Origin: Prorocentrum cordatum
Lineage: Eukaryota; Sar; Dinophyceae; Prorocentrales; Prorocentraceae
NCBI GenBank assembly: GCA_963575745.1
Contig: CAUYUJ010008591.1
Coordinates: 424,075 to 488,074 of the forward strand
Length of the DNA stretch: 64,000 nucleotides
Direction of reading: 5' to 3'
Part shown: piece by piece, positions 49,467 to 59,355 of the stretch
Position numbering within the stretch: position 1 is the stretch's first letter
Layout of the letters: each line of letters starts with the position of its first letter
Made by a program: the position numbers and the translations under genes
Notes under the pieces: generated by a model
Databases searched by the model: none
Told to the model about the DNA's origin: nothing
The model's input: only the letters and a program-made list of their open reading frames with translations

Positions 49467-50939
49467 CTACTGCGTGCGGACCCACTTCATCGGCGGCGCC
49501 TTCGCCGCCTGCGGCTTCAGTGCACGAAGCTGGTCACCCTTTTTGATGGGTTTGGTGTTTTCCAGGAACGGTATTTTCAATGTAAACTTCTCCGCGCCGA
49601 CCGGGGCGTCAACGGTGTGAAGCTTGATGGCCATGTTAGACTTCCTGGGGTCGGTCACCTCTTTGTCAATGAGCCAGTAGTGCGGCATGAACCCTTCTAT
49701 CTTCGCCATCTTGTAGCTGCCGCGCGTGTTGTCCGCGATGCCGCCTGGATCATGCTTCTGCAGCTTCATGAAGATGTAAAGCTTCTGCGCGACGCCGTCC
49801 GCATTCGTGATCTCCGCGCCGACGTCGATGGCACCGTTTGGAGCTGTATCCGAGAAGGCAACTTTGGTCGAGAAGGGCGGGAAGATCGCGCTGGAGACAT
49901 CGATGTCAACCTTGGCGTACACGCCGCGGTGCTCCGTGGGCTCCGCCACGATGTCGACCATCTCGCCCGCTGCCCCCTGTAGGTTACCCAATGCATCAAG
50001 CGCCGACGTCACGTGACCAACCAACACCATGCGCTGCCAGTCCGAGTTCGAGCGCGGGTCGCACCTGGCACTCCAATCGTTGATGTATTCCTGTTGGGAT
50101 GGTGGGATGGGTTGCGGGGGTGGTGGGTTTGGGCGGGGCTGGGATGGGCGGTGGGTTTGGGGTAAAGGTGCGGGATGGAGAACAAAAGGAAAAGAGCACG
50201 TGGGCTGCGGGTGTGTAAGACAACCAAGCTCCATTGCCAAAATCGCTGCCCCCTCCCCCACCCCCTCCCCCTATAGTATACACGCCGTGGAAGGGGGAGA
50301 GCGCGGCGTCCTTCTTCTGCTCGCGTTTTGTGATCACCTTGAACTCTTGTGCACGCGGGGTGAGTAGCGATTTCAGGAGGTATGCCGAATCGACTGTGTA
50401 GTCGCTCCCATCGCCGATGCTCTGCAGCTTGATCTCATCCTCCTTGCCTCCTGCACCTTGTATACAGTTTTCATCTTGATGACCTCGATGTGGCAATTGG
50501 CGCTCACGCCCATACTTGCCAATTTGTGCATCCTGTCGGCGATTCCGCCTACGCTCTGCACTTGTGCAGAAGCCGCAGCTTGCTGCGCGGGAGCTTTGGG
50601 CGGGGCTCCTTTCTTCGCCCACGGGGATGTGATCTGCGCGCCTGCAATGGTAGCCAGGTCTTGCACGTACTCGTAGCCGATGTGGTGAAGCGACTCGAAC
50701 TTTTGGCTCCTGGGGTCGGGCTTCTTCATGCAATGGTGCACGAGCCTCATGCCGAACCTGTTGATCAACGTCTTCACGGCCGCGTTGTCTTCTGACAGGT
50801 TGACAGTTTTTGCGACGTCTATAGCCATCGATTTCATGATGTCTGCCTGCGAGATCATGCGCTGCACTTCCTTGTTACTCGTGAGCTTAAGCCCGAAGTC
50901 ACCCGATGCAAAGAGGTTCTGAAAGTCGCCCGATGCATA
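49467..50939 (-). CDS. unknown protein gene, downstream part (two exons)
   Basis: Reading on the minus strand, coding-like sequence starts directly after an in-frame TAG (50940-50942) with YASGDFQNLFASGDFGLKL and continues through MKSMAIDVAKTVNLSEDNAA and HHIGYEYVQDLATIAGAQI. Around 50440-50460 the good frame shifts by -1 (from HIEVIKMKTVYK to KEDEIKLQSIGDGSDYTVDS). Exon 1 ends at 50284; a GT-AG intron (50283-50091) is followed in phase 0 by EYINDWSARCDPRSNSDWQ and then a beta-rich domain (MVDIVAEPTEHRGVYAKVDI). It ends with TAA-less stop codon at 49467 after PPMKWVRTQ. No family recognised. The frame change may be an assembly error, another small intron or decay. With the 50940-52202 ORF it probably forms one gene. 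Confidence 0.6.
50091..50283 (-). other. GT-AG spliceosomal intron, 193 nt
   Basis: Donor GTGTATACT follows CACGGC; the acceptor is CCAACAG before GAATACATC. The join is in phase 0 and connects LSPFHG to EYINDW. The interior is pyrimidine/C-rich near the acceptor (CCCACCACCCCCGCAACCCA). It is the only intron in the window that can be placed with some confidence. Confidence 0.6.
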
Positions 50940-52202
50940 CTAGCTGTCGGCGCTCATCATTGCCTTTACGCAATCAATGCGGAAGGGAATGCAGCCCAAA
51001 CCATCCGAGCCGATCACTGCATCAGCCACCGCCGCCAAGACGGGGCCCTGCACACTGCGCGGCTTCTGGCACGAACGGTTGAAAGCCCGAAGCTCCTTCA
51101 AATTCGGTGCGTCTGGTCCACCAGCGAGCTTCCTCGCAAACGTCGCCAAACTCTGGATCTCTGAAACGAAATCTGGATTTCTGGATTGCGCTTTTGTTAT
51201 TGCCCTACCCCACGCGACGTCGGGGTCCAAGATGTCGCCCTCCTTTTTATTGGCTTCGAAGTTGGCGACGATCTTCTGCACGTCCCCGTGCATCTTGAAC
51301 AAGGTCCCCCACCTAGTCTCATTCATGGAAACCTTCTGCGCAGCATTTCCAGACTCCTGATCGAACGCGGCTAAAGCCAACATAAATGCGGGGGGGGGCG
51401 GGGGCGGGGGCAATCGAAAAGTTAAAGGGTGGGCCATCGATTTCACAAACTTAAGCGGGTCCTGGAGCAAGTCTATATTGGCGCCGAATGCGTCTTCAGC
51501 CTGCCAGACAAGCACGTCCCATTCAAACCCCTCCTTCGCAGCATCTGCCAACGTGGGGCGCTTCAACCCGATCTTGTGGATGTCAAGCTTCCCGTCGGTA
51601 CCGAACTCGACGTTATCTGAATCTGTAGGGCTGCCAAACTGAATGCAGCGGGTTGCCTGGGTCGTGTGCGACTTGCTCACGCTAAGGATTTTGATCTCGC
51701 CCTCGTCGTATGGCGGCAAGAAGCCGTGGGATTCCTTGACAAGGTCTCCGTTGAACTTGAGTGCCTCGGCGTGGCGCTCGTGAGATGGGGGTGGCATCTC
51801 GATGGCAAAGGGCACGCCCACCTCATCCATGCTGAACCCGTCGCTGCAAAAACTGCGCACCATCGTGCGCACGTGGGATGGAATTATGCCATCGCCGTAC
51901 CTGTTCCGCGGGTGCACGGCCACGTAGCGCCCATTCGTTTTCTGGCGCCTCAGCAGACCCTCCTTCCGCAACAATCGCACCGCCTGGTCGCGCAACTGGA
52001 GAATCGGGGGGCAATGGCTGCACGTGTACTCCTTGATGATGTCGAAGATCTGCTCCTGGACGCGCTCCACGCGAGCCTGCATGGTCTCACCCGCCATGGC
52101 GTGGCCCAAGCCCAATGCGAGAAACGCAAGGCGGGGGCTGCGCTGAACGCAACTGAAGGGTGGCTGACACCTTTGTCTGGGCCAGCGGCAGCTCAAATGC
52201 AT
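50940..52202 (-). CDS. unknown protein gene, upstream part
   Basis: ORF of 420 codons. The first ATG is at 52202, but ATG 52097 (in GCCATGGCG) lies just before the conserved-looking part and is preferred. The protein starts with a helix (MQARVERVQEQIFDIIKEYT), a CSHCPPILQLRDQAVRLLRK segment that could be a winged-helix or small zinc site, then mixed regions, a Pro run (51395-51425) and a second helical part (FKMHGDVQKIVANFEANKKE). It ends with TAG at 50940, yet the same frame continues as good coding sequence beyond it. Either the TAG terminates a separate protein, its AG is a 3' splice site (GACAGCTAG), or the gene is broken. No family recognised. Confidence 0.65.
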   Translation of the reverse strand: MHLSCRWPRQRCQPPFSCVQRSPRLAFLALGLGHAMAGETMQARVERVQEQIFDIIKEYTCSHCPPILQLRDQAVRLLRKEGLLRRQKTNGRYVAVHPRNRYGDGIIPSHVRTMVRSFCSDGFSMDEVGVPFAIEMPPPSHERHAEALKFNGDLVKESHGFLPPYDEGEIKILSVSKSHTTQATRCIQFGSPTDSDNVEFGTDGKLDIHKIGLKRPTLADAAKEGFEWDVLVWQAEDAFGANIDLLQDPLKFVKSMAHPLTFRLPPPPPPPAFMLALAAFDQESGNAAQKVSMNETRWGTLFKMHGDVQKIVANFEANKKEGDILDPDVAWGRAITKAQSRNPDFVSEIQSLATFARKLAGGPDAPNLKELRAFNRSCQKPRSVQGPVLAAVADAVIGSDGLGCIPFRIDCVKAMMSADS

Positions 52203-52276
52203 GAAACAACTATTGATTTCGCAGCATGCCTCCCACGGCGCCCGCGCAATATTCCAGATCGGGCACCAAGGTTCTC

Positions 52277-52292
52277 TTAGGGTTTAGGGTTA
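52277..52292 (+). repeat. short telomere-like motif
   Basis: TTAGGGTTTAGGGTTA, about two units of TTTAGGG-type telomere repeat, immediately upstream of the unknown gene cluster. TTTAGGG is used by plants and several protists including dinoflagellates. Too short to prove a telomeric origin. Confidence 0.5.
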
Positions 52293-52342
52293 ACGACATT
52301 GGCGTCACAAGTGTTTTGGGCGTCCTGTTCAGCGCGCGCGCT

Positions 52343-52362
52343 GTTATATATATATATATATA
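52343..52362. repeat. TA dinucleotide tract
   Basis: TATATATATATATATATATA-type tract of about 20 bp following GCGCGCGCTGT. Confidence 0.85.
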
Positions 52363-52417
52363 TTGATTGAAAATGCATGCCCATACATGGCGTTAGTTTG
52401 CGTAACTGCAGTTATGT

Positions 52418-52712
52418 GGCACTTACGCGCCACTTATGTGGCACTTACGCGCCACTTATGTGGCACTTACGCCACTTACATAAGTAGCTCGTAAGTAACT
52501 TACGCTACTTATATAAGTAGGCCGTAAGTACTTATACGTAGGCCAAAGTACTTATAAGTACTTACGCTACTTATAAGTAGGCTGCCCTACTTATAAGTAG
52601 CTCCTAAGTAACTTAGCTACATATGAGCTACTTACACTACTTCTGAGCTACTTACGAGCTACTTACACTACTTATCAGCTACTTACGAGCGACTTAGGAG
52701 CTACTTATAATT
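52418..52712. repeat. ACTTA(T/C)RAGT repeat field
   Basis: About 25 short units: GTGGCACTTACGCGCCACTT (three times), then CTACTTATAAGTAGG and CTACTTACGAG. Most units are self-complementary (ACTTATAAGT), so the field is a dense cluster of small palindromes. Non-coding. Confidence 0.85.
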
Positions 52713-53397
52713 GGCGTAACTGCATAAACAATAAAATAAATAAAAAAAAAAAAAAAAAACAAAAAGAAAAAAGTACTTATAAGTACCCCCGCCGCGCGCA
52801 GCTGGAACCCGTTTCGGTTGCCGTTTCCGGTCGCCGTCCTCCATTTCAAGGGGCACTTTTTCGGAAACGGTGAAAAAAAACAACGGCCCTGCCGTTTCCG
52901 GGGCCCACTAAGCCCTGGGCCCCCCCACCGAAGGGCCCTCGAGTGGACGGGCTGGGGCCCTGCTCGAGGCAGTCGGCGCCCCCCTGCCGCCACACCGCAG
53001 CCGCGGACGCTCCCGAGCACCCCCCCGCCTGGACGCGGTCGGCTCCTGCTGCTGCGCTGAGGGGCAACGATAAGGGGGGGACTGGCCCAGACACGATCGC
53101 GTCGCATAAGAAAAATCAGGACGGGAGGTTTCGGGGCGAATTTTCGGCACCACCCGGCAAGCCCACGGAAAACCCTGCGCCCCGCGCCCCAAGGAGACGA
53201 AGCCGGCTCCGCGCCAAGCCCACGGCAAAGCCTGCGCCCAAGGCAGAGTTTGCCCTGGGGCCCGAGGCGGCCCGCAAAGACGCGAGGCCGCGCGTCGGAA
53301 CGAACGGCGCGGCGACAGATGGTGAATTCAACCTCCAGGCCAGAGCACGGAGGGGGGAGAAGGGAGGGAGGACCAGCGCCACCCTGAAATCCGGAAG

Positions 53398-53530
53398 GAC
53401 ACACACACAACACACAACACACATGACACACACATGACACACACACACACACACATACACAACACACAATTCAAACACAACACACATACACACACACGCA
53501 CACACGCACACACACAATTCACACACACAC

Positions 53531-53569
<39 letters not shown>

Positions 53570-53612
53570 ATACACACACACACACCACGCACACCCACAC
53601 ACACACACAGAC
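53398..53612 (+). repeat. CA dinucleotide microsatellite, unit 1
   Basis: (CA)n with CG, AT and TC interruptions; differs in length from the unit 2 tract. Confidence 0.95.
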
Positions 53613-53732
53613 AAAAAATCGCCGATCCCCGGGAAAATCTGAGGGACAACGAGCATCCAGGAAGTAAGGAAAATACAAGGGGGGGGGTCCTGGGATTTGT
53701 GCCGAACTATTCGCTCGGGTGTGTCCCTGGGC

Positions 53733-53972
53733 CTTAGTGGGCCCTGGAAACGACAGGGCCGTTTTTTTACCGGTTCCGTTTTGCAGTTTTTTGCCGGTTC
53801 CGACGCCGTTTTTTTACCGGTTTCGTCACCGTTCTTTTACGGGTTCCCGCTCCGGCTCCCATCCTGGAACCGTTTCGGTTGCCGTTTCCGGTCGCCGTCC
53901 TCCATTTCAAGGGGCACTTTTTCGGAAACGGTGAAAAAAAACAGCGGCCCTGCCGTTTCCGGGGCCCACTAA
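53733..53972 (+). mobile_element. MITE family A, copy in duplication unit 1/2
   Basis: Starts CTTAGTGGGCCCTGGAAACG and ends CCGGGGCCCACTAA. Flanked by TCCCTGGGC (53724-53732) and GCCCCGGGC (53973-53981); the equivalent right flank in the first unit (52911-52920) reads GCCCTGGGC, eight of nine bases matching. The right half of a further copy, without its left end, is at about 52802-52912. Confidence 0.82.
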
Positions 53973-54459
53973 GCCCCGGGCCCCCCCACCGAAGGGCCCT
54001 CGAGTGGACGGGCTGGGGCCCTGCTCGAGGCAGTCGGCGCCCCCCTGCCGCCACACCGCAGCCGCGGACGCTCCCGAGCACCCCCCCGCCTGGACGCGGT
54101 CGGCTCCTGCTGCTGCGCTGAGGGGCAACGATAAGGGGGGGACTGGCCCAGACACGATCGCGTCGCATAAGAAAAATCAGGACGGGAGGTTTCGGGGCGA
54201 ATTTTCGGCACCACCCGGCAAGCCCACGGAAAACCCTGCGCCCCGCGCCCCAAGGAGACGAAGCCGGCTCCGCGCCAAGCCCACGGCAAAGCCTGCGCCC
54301 AAGGCAGAGTTTGCCCTGGGGCCCGAGGCGGCCCGCAAAGACGCGAGGCCGCGCGTCGGAACGAACGGCGCGGCGACAGATGGTGAATTCAACCTTCAGG
54401 CCAGAGCACGGAGGGGGGAGAAGGGAGGGAGGACCAGCGCCACCCTGAAATCCGGAAGG

Positions 54460-54673
54460 ACACACACACCACACACATGACACACACACACACATGACAC
54501 ACACACACACACACACATACACAACACACAATTCAAACACAACACACATACACACACACGCACACACGCACACACACACAATTCACACACACACACGCAC
54601 ACACACACACACACATTCACACACACACACGCAATACACACACACACCACGCACACCCACACACACACACAGA
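54460..54673 (+). repeat. CA dinucleotide microsatellite, unit 2
   Basis: (CA)n with interruptions, homologous to 53398-53612. Confidence 0.95.
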
Positions 54674-54794
54674 CAAAAAATCGCCGATCCCCGGGAAAAT
54701 CTGAGGGACAACGAGCATCCAGGAAGTAAGGAAAATACAAGGGGGGGGGTCCTGGGATTTGTGCCGAACTATTCGCTCGGGTGTGTCCCTGGGC

Positions 54795-55034
54795 CTTAGT
54801 GGGCCCTGGAAACGACAGGGCCGTTTTTTTACCGGTTCCGTTTTGCCGTTTTTTGCCGGTTCCGACGCCGTTTTTTTACCGGTTTCGTCACCGTTCTTTT
54901 CCGGGTTCCCGCTCCGGCTCCCATCCTGGAACCGTTTCGGTTGCCGTTTCCGGTCGCCGTCCTCCATTTCAAGGGGCACTTTTTCGGAAACGGTGAAAAA
55001 AAACAGCGGCCCTGCCGTTTCCGGGGCCCACTAA
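54795..55034 (+). mobile_element. MITE family A, copy in duplication unit 2/3
   Basis: Copy of 53733-53972 carried along by the tandem duplication; not an independent insertion. Differs by only a few bases. Confidence 0.82.
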
Positions 55035-55639
55035 GCCCCGGGCCCCCCCACCGAAGGGCCCTCGAGTGGACGGGCTGTGGCCCTGCTCGAGGCAGTCGGC
55101 GCCCCCCTGCCGCCACACCGCAGCCGCGGACGCTCCCGAGCACCCCCCCGCCTGGACGCGGTCGGCTCCTGCTGCTGCGCTGAGGGGCAACGATAAGGGG
55201 GGGACTGGCCCAGACACGATCGCGTCGCATAAGAAAAATCAGGACGGGAGGTTTCGGGGCGAATTTTCGGCCTCGGGGGGCCCTCACCAGGCCTCGGGAC
55301 CGTCCAAAAACGACTCAGGACGAGAAACCGGTCCCGGGGAAAGGATCGGGACTTCCCGCAATGAGAAAATCAGGACGTCGCATGTCTGGGGGCACAAAGG
55401 GCGGACACATCGACCCGGCATCGGCGGCGACAGGGCCGCCGACGGTGAATCCGCGCGATCCCTGTCAGATCGGATCGGGGCTTTCGGATGGGCAGGTTTT
55501 GGGGCTGTCGGATCGGGCCCCCCGTCAGCGATGAATGGGCGATGAGGGGCTGATGCCGCCCCCCCCCCCTGTGCCTACAGTCGGCCCTGCGCCTAGCCCC
55601 CCACATCGTTGCCGCTGGCTCCTGCTGTGGCTCCTCCGG

Positions 55640-55760
55640 GGCGGAGGGGGCGGGGGCAGCCGGGCGGCGGGCGCCTGGGCGGTCTGCAGCTCCCCCTGCA
55701 GCGAGTCTGCGCGGCCGGTCGCGGCCTGCACCTCCGCGACGAGCTGCCCACCGCCCTTTG
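55640..55760 (-). other. possible coiled-coil exon fragment
   Basis: The minus strand encodes GQLVAEVQAATGRADSLQGE then LQTAQAPAARL, a heptad-like helix preceded by GGCGGTGGGCAG, a possible 3' splice site. Flanked by non-coding GC-rich and TCC repeats. Same style as the other minus-strand segments. Confidence 0.3.
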
Positions 55761-55804
55761 ACTAGCCGTCCTTGGGCGCGAAGAGGAGGCGGAGGATGAG
55801 CCTA

Positions 55805-56020
55805 TCCTTCTTCCTCCTCACTCCTCCTACCTTCCTCCTCCTGCTTCCTCCTCCTCCTCCTCCTCCTCCTCCTCCTCCTCCTCCTCCTACGCCTCTTCTT
55901 CTTACTCTTCCTCCTCCTCCGCCTCTCCTCCTCCTCCTTCTCCTCCTCATCCTTTTCCTCCGCCGCCTCCTTCTCCCCTCCTCCTCCCCCTCCTCCTCCG
56001 CCTCCTCCTTCTTTACTATT
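55805..56020 (+). repeat. TCC microsatellite
   Basis: (TCC)n with CTT and CGC interruptions, followed after about 90 bp of AT-richer unique sequence by another TCC tract at 56126-56210. Confidence 0.93.
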
Positions 56021-56479
56021 AACGACTACCAATCACATATGAAATCCGGTACTGTTATTCTGATTCTGATTATTACAATCAACTGCTCGTATCATTATCA
56101 TTACCATGATTATTATTGTTTTCCTTCTCCTCCTCCTCTCTCTCCCCTCCTCCTCCTCCTCATTATCCTTCTCCTCCTCCTCCTCCTCCTCCTCCTCCTC
56201 CTCCTCCTCCCCCACCCCTCATCCTCCTCTGCCTCATCCTCTTCCTCCGCTTATCATTGTTTGTCAGAGTAATAGATCCGTACGTTTACTGCTATTTTTG
56301 AATGTCTGACATGATCATCTGTAGTATCAGTGTGGTTGGTATGTTTACTTGAACTAGTATTAGTAGTTCTACCATCGCAACATTAAGGTGACGTGTTCGG
56401 AGTAGTCTTAGTATTGCTACTATGTCTTGGCATTGATCTTAGTAAGATGATCCGTATTCGCAGTAGAAGTACTAACAGT

Positions 56480-56537
56480 ATTAGTATGGCTACTACGACT
56501 ACGACTACGACTACGATTACGACTGCTACTACTACGG

Positions 56538-56610
<73 letters not shown>

Positions 56611-56616
56611 GAACTC

Positions 56617-56647
<31 letters not shown>

Positions 56648-56770
56648 CTACTACTAACTACTAACTACTACTCCTACTACTACTACTACTAACTACTACT
56701 CCTACTCCTACTCCTACTCCTACTCCTACTCCTACTCCTACTCCTACTCCTACTCCTACTCCTACTCCTA

Positions 56771-56811
<41 letters not shown>

Positions 56812-56875
56812 ACTACTACTAGGAGGAGGAGGGGGAGGAGGAGGAGGAGGAGGAGGAGGAGGAGGAGGAGGACGT
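56480..56875 (+). repeat. serial ACT, CTCCTA, TGC and GGA microsatellites
   Basis: A chain of four pure arrays: (TAC)n 56488-56690 with short interruptions, (TACTCC)n 56696-56768, (TGC)n 56788-56811, (GGA)n 56820-56870. The change of unit at sharp borders suggests stepwise mutation of one ancestral triplet array. Confidence 0.95.
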
Positions 56876-56999
56876 CGACGAGGTATGTAGTGGAGGACCA
56901 CGACTGGCTCCCCCACCTGGCCGCGCCCACCCTGCCCCGCGCGCTGCAGCGCGGCGGGGCGCGAGTCAGGGAGCGCGCGGGCGGAATGGCGGGGCAGAG

Positions 57000-57250
57000 G
57001 ACGAGGAGGGCGGAGGAGGCAGGCGAGGAGGGCGAGGCAGGCGAGGAGGGCGAGGAGGCGAAGCGGGCCGAGGACGAGGAGGGCGAGGAGGGCGAGGAGT
57101 CGAGGGGGGCCGAGGACGAGAAGGGCGAGGAGGGCGGGGAGGGCGAGGAGGGCGAGGAGGGGGAGGAGGGCGAGGAGGGCGAGGAGAGCCGAGGACGAGG
57201 AGGGCGAGGAGGGCGAGGAGGGCAGAGGGCGAGGAGGGCGAGGAGGGGCT
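57000..57250 (+). repeat. GGCGAGGAG minisatellite
   Basis: 9-bp GGCGAGGAG units with GGCCGAGGACGAG variants over about 250 bp; gives poly-Gly/Glu frames only. Confidence 0.9.
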
Positions 57251-57299
57251 TCGACGGACGAGGCGCGCTGGGCGGCGCGGGGCCTGCCACTCCGCCTTC

Positions 57300-57385
57300 T
57301 CCCGGGCGGCCTCGCCCTGCTGCCGCCGCAGCGCCTCCGCGTCCCGCTGGCGCTCCAGCCGCTCGGCCTGGCGCGGGGCGGCCTC
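57300..57385 (-). other. possible coiled-coil exon fragment
   Basis: The minus strand encodes APRQAERLERQRDAEALRRQ then QGEAAREKAEW, a strong charged heptad helix, entering directly from the complement of the TCC tract (GGGGGAGAGAG as possible 3' splice site). It is the most convincing of the short helix segments, because 29 consecutive residues fit a coiled coil while the other frames do not. Confidence 0.35.
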
Positions 57386-57610
57386 TCTCCCCCTCCTCCT
57401 CCTCCTCCTGCCTCCTCCTGCATCCTCCTGCCTCCTCCTCCTCCTCCTCCTCCTCCTCTACCTCCCTCCTCCTTCCTGCCGCCCCCCTCCTCCTCCCGCC
57501 TCGTGCTCCCTCCCCCTCCTCGTCCTCCTCGTCCTCCTCCTCCTCCTCCTCCTCCTCCTCCTCCTCCTCCTCCTCCTCCTCCTCTTCCTCCTCCTCCTCC
57601 TCCTGCTTCC
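57386..57610 (+). repeat. TCC microsatellite
   Basis: (TCC)n with TGC and CTC interruptions, about 225 bp. Confidence 0.94.
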
Positions 57611-57869
57611 CGAGAAGAGAAGCGAGGTCCCAAGCAGCCGTTCCCAATGTGCTGCCCGGACGGACGAGCGCCTCACGCGGCGGGCGACGGTGCCTAAACA
57701 ACTACCGCGGCCGATCAGACAGACGCCGCCTTGGGCGAACACCTTTGTGAACAAGACAACGCAGTCGCAGGCGGCGCCAGGGCAGAGGAAGAGGAAGTGG
57801 CAAGTTGCGCAAGCTGCAGGCAGGTGCGGCCGGCCAGGAGGCAAGGGGGGTTCTGGAGGGCGGTCGTCA

Positions 57870-58235
57870 AGTCGGCGTGTGGGTGGTCGTGCTGGTGTAG
57901 GTCGCGCTGGTGGTCTTGGTCGTGCTGGTAGTGGTCGGGCTGGTGGTTGTCGCACTGGTGGTGGTCGTCCCGCGGTGGGCGTGGGGGTGGTAGCCCGCGG
58001 CTGTGTTCGAAGCCGTCGTAGTGGCCGCGGTGGTGGTCGTGCTAGTGGTCGTGTTGGTGGTCGTGCTGTTACGTGGTGGCCGAGGTGATAGTGATGGTCG
58101 TGGGAGACCTGTAGGTCAGTGGTCGTGGCAGGCGACCGTGCAGTGGTCGAGGCGGCGGTCGTGCAGGTGGTGGTCGTGCTGGTGATAATCGTGTGCTGGT
58201 GGTGGTCGTGGCGAGCGTGGTGAGGGTCAGCGGTG
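57870..58235 (+). repeat. GGTGGTCGTGCT minisatellite
   Basis: Degenerate 12-15-bp units GTGGTCGTGCTGGTG/GGTCGGGCTGGT across about 365 bp. Opposite-strand Pro/Ala/Arg/Thr frames are artefacts. Confidence 0.85.
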
Positions 58236-58309
58236 GCATATTGCCCTAGCGCGCTCAGGAGCATCTCTGCGCTCCCAGTATGGAGCGTCACAGAGATTTC
58301 GCTGTAGAG

Positions 58310-58485
58310 ACTGCTCCCCAGACATGCGACATCCTGTTTTGTTCCATGCGGGGTCCCTGGAAGTCCAGATCCTTTCCCAGGGACAAATTTTTCGTCCTGA
58401 GTTGTTTTTCTGTCGCTCCCGAAGCCCCCGGCGAGGGCCCCCCAAGGCCGAAAACGGCCCAAAACCTCCCGTCCTGATTCTGTTT
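58310..58485. repeat. dispersed family R copy
   Basis: Contains CTCCCCAGACATGCGACATC, CCCGGCGAGGGCCCCCCAAGG and CCGAAAACGGCCCAAAAC, matching one arm of the 30265-30600 inverted repeat and, inverted, 55270-55400. Confidence 0.7.
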
Positions 58486-58489
58486 ACGA

Positions 58490-58692
58490 CGCGAGCATGT
58501 GTGGGGAGATTTCGTGCCGGAGACTGCTCAGGAGCTCTGGGCGCCCTTCGTCACCCACGCCGCCCCCGCAGCTCCGCACGACGGCGGCGGCCTCCTCACA
58601 GGGCCACCCCCCGGCCTCGAAGACCATGGGGACGAGCTCCAAGCCCTGCCTCGGGAGGTACCGAGCCCGCTTGTTCTCGACCTCCTCCTGCC
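58490..58692 (-). pseudogene. possible retroelement C-terminal remnant
   Basis: The minus strand encodes EEVENKRARYLPRQGLELVP then MVFEAGGWPCEEAAAVVRSC and ELLSSLRHEISPHML. The K/R-x-x-Y...G..LVPMVFE..G...EAA pattern resembles a conserved block I associate with the region 3' of the RT in LINE-like polyproteins of dinoflagellates; this is from memory and unverified. It could instead be a host exon, since its upstream edge is GGCAGGCAG next to the TCC tract. Confidence 0.3.
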
Positions 58693-59355
58693 TCCTGCCT
58701 CCGCTTCCTCCTCCTCCTCCTCCTCCTCCTCCCTCCTCCTCCTCCTCCTGCTCCTGCTCCTCCTCCTCCTCCTCCTCCTCCTCCTCCTCCTCCTCCTCCT
58801 CCTCCTCCTCCTCCTCCTCCTCCTCGTCCTCGTCCCTCATCCTCCTCCTCCTCCCTCCTCCTCCTCCTCCTCCTCCTCCTCCTCCTCCTCCTCCTCCTCC
58901 TCCTCCTCCTCCTCCTCCTCCTCCTCCTCCTCCCTCCCTCGTCCCTTTTTCCTCCGCCTCCTCCTCCTCCTCCCCTCCTCCTCCTCCCCTCCTTCCTCCT
59001 CCCTCCTCCTCCTCCTCCTCCAATCCCTCCTCCCCACCTCTCCTCCTCCTCTCCTCCTCCTCTCCCTCCTCCTCCTCCTCCTCATCCTCTGTCCTCCTCC
59101 CCTCCAACTCCTCCTCCTCCTCAAAAAAACAATCCTCCTCCTCCTCCCTCCTCCTCCTCCTCCTCCTCCTCCTCCTCCTCCTCCTCTCCTCACTCCTCCT
59201 CACTCCTCCTCCTCCTCGTCTGTTCCTTTTCCTCCTCCTCACTTCGTCCTCCTCCTCCTCGTTCCTACTCCCCCTCCTCCTCCTCCTCCGCCTCCTCCGT
59301 CCTCCTCCTCCTCCTCCGCTCCTCCTCCTCCTCCTCCTCCCCCTCCCCTCCCCAC
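58690..59355 (+). repeat. TCC microsatellite field
   Basis: More than 600 bp of TCC, CTC and CCT units, the longest simple-sequence block of this type in the window. A related tract continues at 59555-59650. Confidence 0.96.

Larger units (their letters stand above)
52802..55270. repeat. ~1.06-kb tandem segmental duplication (2.3 copies)
   Basis: The phrase GTTTCGGTTGCCGTTTCCGG begins at 52811, 53872 and 54934, giving periods of 1061 and 1062. Copies 1 and 2 are nearly identical, differing mainly in CA-repeat length and a few substitutions; copy 3 stops near 55270 at the edge of a family R segment. Each unit contains the right half of a family A MITE, GC-rich unique sequence, a CA microsatellite and the left part of the next MITE. 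The near-identity shows a recent event or an assembly duplication. Confidence 0.93.

Noticed and set aside
52277-52292. Telomere-like motif considered as a former chromosome end
   Set aside because: Only about two units and no other telomeric sequence near; chance cannot be excluded.
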